Shown here one piece after another: positions 62,369 to 64,000 of a stretch of DNA of 64,000 nucleotides. This DNA comes from Bacteroides fragilis NCTC 9343 (lineage in GTDB: Bacteria > Bacteroidota > Bacteroidia > Bacteroidales > Bacteroidaceae): positions 1,488,001 through 1,552,000 of the forward strand of contig NC_003228.3 in NCBI RefSeq assembly GCF_000025985.1, given 5' to 3'. The notes under the pieces were generated by a model. It was not told the origin of the DNA and did no database searches. It saw only the letters and a program-made list of their open reading frames with translations. Numbering within the stretch: position 1 is the stretch's first letter; every line of letters begins with the position of its first letter. The translations under genes and the position numbers were made by a program.

Positions 62369-64000
62369 ATGTCACAACTTCCAACATTAATAGCCGACCT
62401 CGCCCTGATTCTGATTTGTGCCGGTATAATGACTCTGTTATTCAAGAAGTTGAAGCAACCGCTTGTGCTGGGCTATGTGGTTGCCGGATTTCTTGCCAGT
62501 CCACATATGCCCTATACACCTTCGGTGATGGATGTAGCCAATATTAAAACCTGGGCTGATATTGGAGTCATCTTTTTGCTTTTTGCTCTTGGATTGGAAT
62601 TTAGTTTTAAGAAGATAGTCAAGGTGGGAGGTACGGCTGTTATTGCCGCCTGTACCATTATCTTCTGTATGATTCTTCTTGGCATTGCCGTCGGGATGGG
62701 GTTCGGCTGGCAACGTATGGATAGCCTGTTCTTGGGAGGTATGATCGCCATGTCTTCTACTACAATTATTTATAAGGCATTTGATGACTTAGGATTGCGG
62801 AAGAAACAGTTTACCGGTTTAGTACTCAGTATTCTTATTCTTGAAGATATACTTGCCATTGTTTTAATGGTCATGCTTTCGACGATGGCAGTCAGCAATA
62901 ACTTTGAAGGGACAGAAATGCTGGGCAGTATCGGTAAGTTACTTTTTTTCCTTATTCTTTGGTTTGTCGTTGGCATTTATGCCATACCCGAGTTCCTGAA
63001 GCGCTGTCGGAAACTGATGAGTGAAGAAACGCTGTTAATCGTATCTTTGGCTCTTTGTTTCGGTATGGTGGCTATTGCTGCCAATACCGGTTTCTCGGCT
63101 GCTTTTGGTGCTTTCATTATGGGGTCTATCCTGGCCGAGACAATTGAGGCGGAATCTATCGATCGATTGGTAAAGCCTGTGAAAGACTTATTTGGTGCTA
63201 TCTTTTTTGTATCGGTCGGGATGATGGTAGATCCTGCGATGATTATTGAATATGCGGTTCCTATCATAGTCATTACGTTGGCAGTGATTCTGGGACAGGC
63301 CTTTTTCGGAACAATGGGGGTTATGTTGGCAGGACAGCCTTTAAAGACTGCCATGCAGTGTGGCTTTAGCCTGACGCAGATAGGGGAGTTTGCTTTTATT
63401 ATTGCTTCTCTGGGCTTATCATTACATGTGACAAGTGATTTCCTATATCCGATTGTAGTAGCTGTTTCCGTGATCACGACATTTCTGACCCCTTATATGA
63501 TTCGTGTTGCCGAGCCTGCCTCAAACTTCGTCGATCGTAAGTTACCCGAATCCTGGAGACGTTTCCTGATGCGATATACTACCGGTACGCGGACTGTCAA
63601 TCACGAAAGTTTGTGGCGGAAGCTATTGTTTGCCTTAGCACGTATTCTGGTGGTGTATTCCATTGTCAGTATTTCGGTAATTACCCTTTCGTTCCGTTTT
63701 GTAGTACCTTTGCTACGCGAACATTTGCCGGGTATCTGGGGCCCATTGGCAGGAGCTGTTTTTACTATCTTGTGCATATCCCCTTTTTTGCGGGCCATTA
63801 TGGTGAAGAAGAATCACTCGGTCGAATTTATAACTTTGTGGAATGATAATCGTGTCAATCGCGGACCGCTGGTTTCCACGGTTGTATTTCGTGTCGCAGT
63901 GTCAGTTCTGTTTGTTATGTTTGTCATTACCCGTTTGTTTAAAGCTTCGGTAGGACTGATGTTCGGAGTGGCTTTGTTACTGGTGATTCTGATGATACTT
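62369..64000 (+). CDS. CPA2-family monovalent cation:proton antiporter (partial)
   Basis: The open frame starts at ATG 62369 and runs off the right edge with no stop, giving about 544 residues so far. The N-terminal part (LALILICAGIMTLLFKKLKQPLVLGYVVAGFL, then GVIFLLFALGLEF) and the segment SLTQIGEFAFIIASLG are typical of KefB-like CPA2 antiporters. At least 12 membrane helices are visible. The regulatory TrkA-N domain, if any, would lie beyond the window. It exports K+ or Na+ in exchange for H+. Confidence 0.88.
   Translation, partial: MSQLPTLIADLALILICAGIMTLLFKKLKQPLVLGYVVAGFLASPHMPYTPSVMDVANIKTWADIGVIFLLFALGLEFSFKKIVKVGGTAVIAACTIIFCMILLGIAVGMGFGWQRMDSLFLGGMIAMSSTTIIYKAFDDLGLRKKQFTGLVLSILILEDILAIVLMVMLSTMAVSNNFEGTEMLGSIGKLLFFLILWFVVGIYAIPEFLKRCRKLMSEETLLIVSLALCFGMVAIAANTGFSAAFGAFIMGSILAETIEAESIDRLVKPVKDLFGAIFFVSVGMMVDPAMIIEYAVPIIVITLAVILGQAFFGTMGVMLAGQPLKTAMQCGFSLTQIGEFAFIIASLGLSLHVTSDFLYPIVVAVSVITTFLTPYMIRVAEPASNFVDRKLPESWRRFLMRYTTGTRTVNHESLWRKLLFALARILVVYSIVSISVITLSFRFVVPLLREHLPGIWGPLAGAVFTILCISPFLRAIMVKKNHSVEFITLWNDNRVNRGPLVSTVVFRVAVSVLFVMFVITRLFKASVGLMFGVALLLVILMIL

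Noticed and set aside
1..64000. CRISPR array, rRNA genes or insertion sequences
   Set aside because: I saw no regularly spaced repeat-spacer pattern, no rRNA sequence and no transposase gene with terminal repeats.

Overview
The window is Bacteroides-type DNA. The evidence is the many TAnnTTTG -7 promoter elements, the mostly A-rich leaders without Shine-Dalgarno sequences, the Bacteroidetes-specific conjugation families (TraE to TraQ, a YWFCY coupling protein, DUF3408, DUF3945, RteC) and an ordinary Bacteroides chromosomal tail (purF-like, pepT, gcvT, CPA2 antiporter). I cannot fix the species.

Left part (1 to about 30.0 kb): the core of an integrative conjugative element of the CTnDOT family, open at the left edge. 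Reading right to left on the minus strand is one transfer operon: a small coupled ORF, traA (ParA), a DUF3408 protein, a TraD-like protein, traE, F, G, a DUF3876 lipoprotein, traI, J, K, L, M, N, O, Q and a small acidic protein. traP is absent. Diverging from it on the plus strand are mobA, mobB (relaxase) and mobC (coupling protein), then DUF3945 - small membrane protein - topB. A minus-strand replication/regulation block (HTH protein, Toprim-helicase primase, second HTH protein) follows. No integrase gene lies in the window. Two AT-rich cargo units break the core: an Sll1717-type P-loop ATPase flanked by partial traQ duplications (14 to 2548), and a nuclease plus N6-adenine methylase cassette (18359 to 22083) pointing against its neighbours.

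Middle (30.0 to about 38.7 kb): AT-rich accessory genes, namely a MATE exporter, three AraC-type regulators (one fused to a zinc-ribbon-like and a GyrI-like domain), rteC, a zinc-ribbon/flavin-binding protein, a HAD phosphatase and a hexapeptide acetyltransferase. I place the right end of the element tentatively near 38.6 kb, at a short tRNA-3'-end-like sequence followed by a strong terminator.

Right part (about 38.8 to 64 kb): probable host chromosome. It holds small lipoproteins, an EamA exporter with a Crp-like regulator, a zinc alcohol dehydrogenase with an atypically strong Shine-Dalgarno sequence, a TrmH-type RNA methylase, a thioredoxin, a sulfatase, a sensor kinase, a YeiH-type exporter, a metal P-type ATPase coupled to a Fur-family regulator, OmpA, DUF488, a PurF homologue lacking its catalytic cysteine, pepT, gcvT, a TPM-like membrane lipoprotein with a coiled-coil partner, and a truncated CPA2 antiporter.

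The most notable non-genic signal is a set of four 10-bp phased repeats (consensus about RRGMCAAAYG). It occurs three times in the element and always reads in the direction of the transfer or topB operon it precedes. I propose it as a shared operator or nucleoprotein site. The best candidates for a little-described system are the two defence-like cargo units and these phased repeats.
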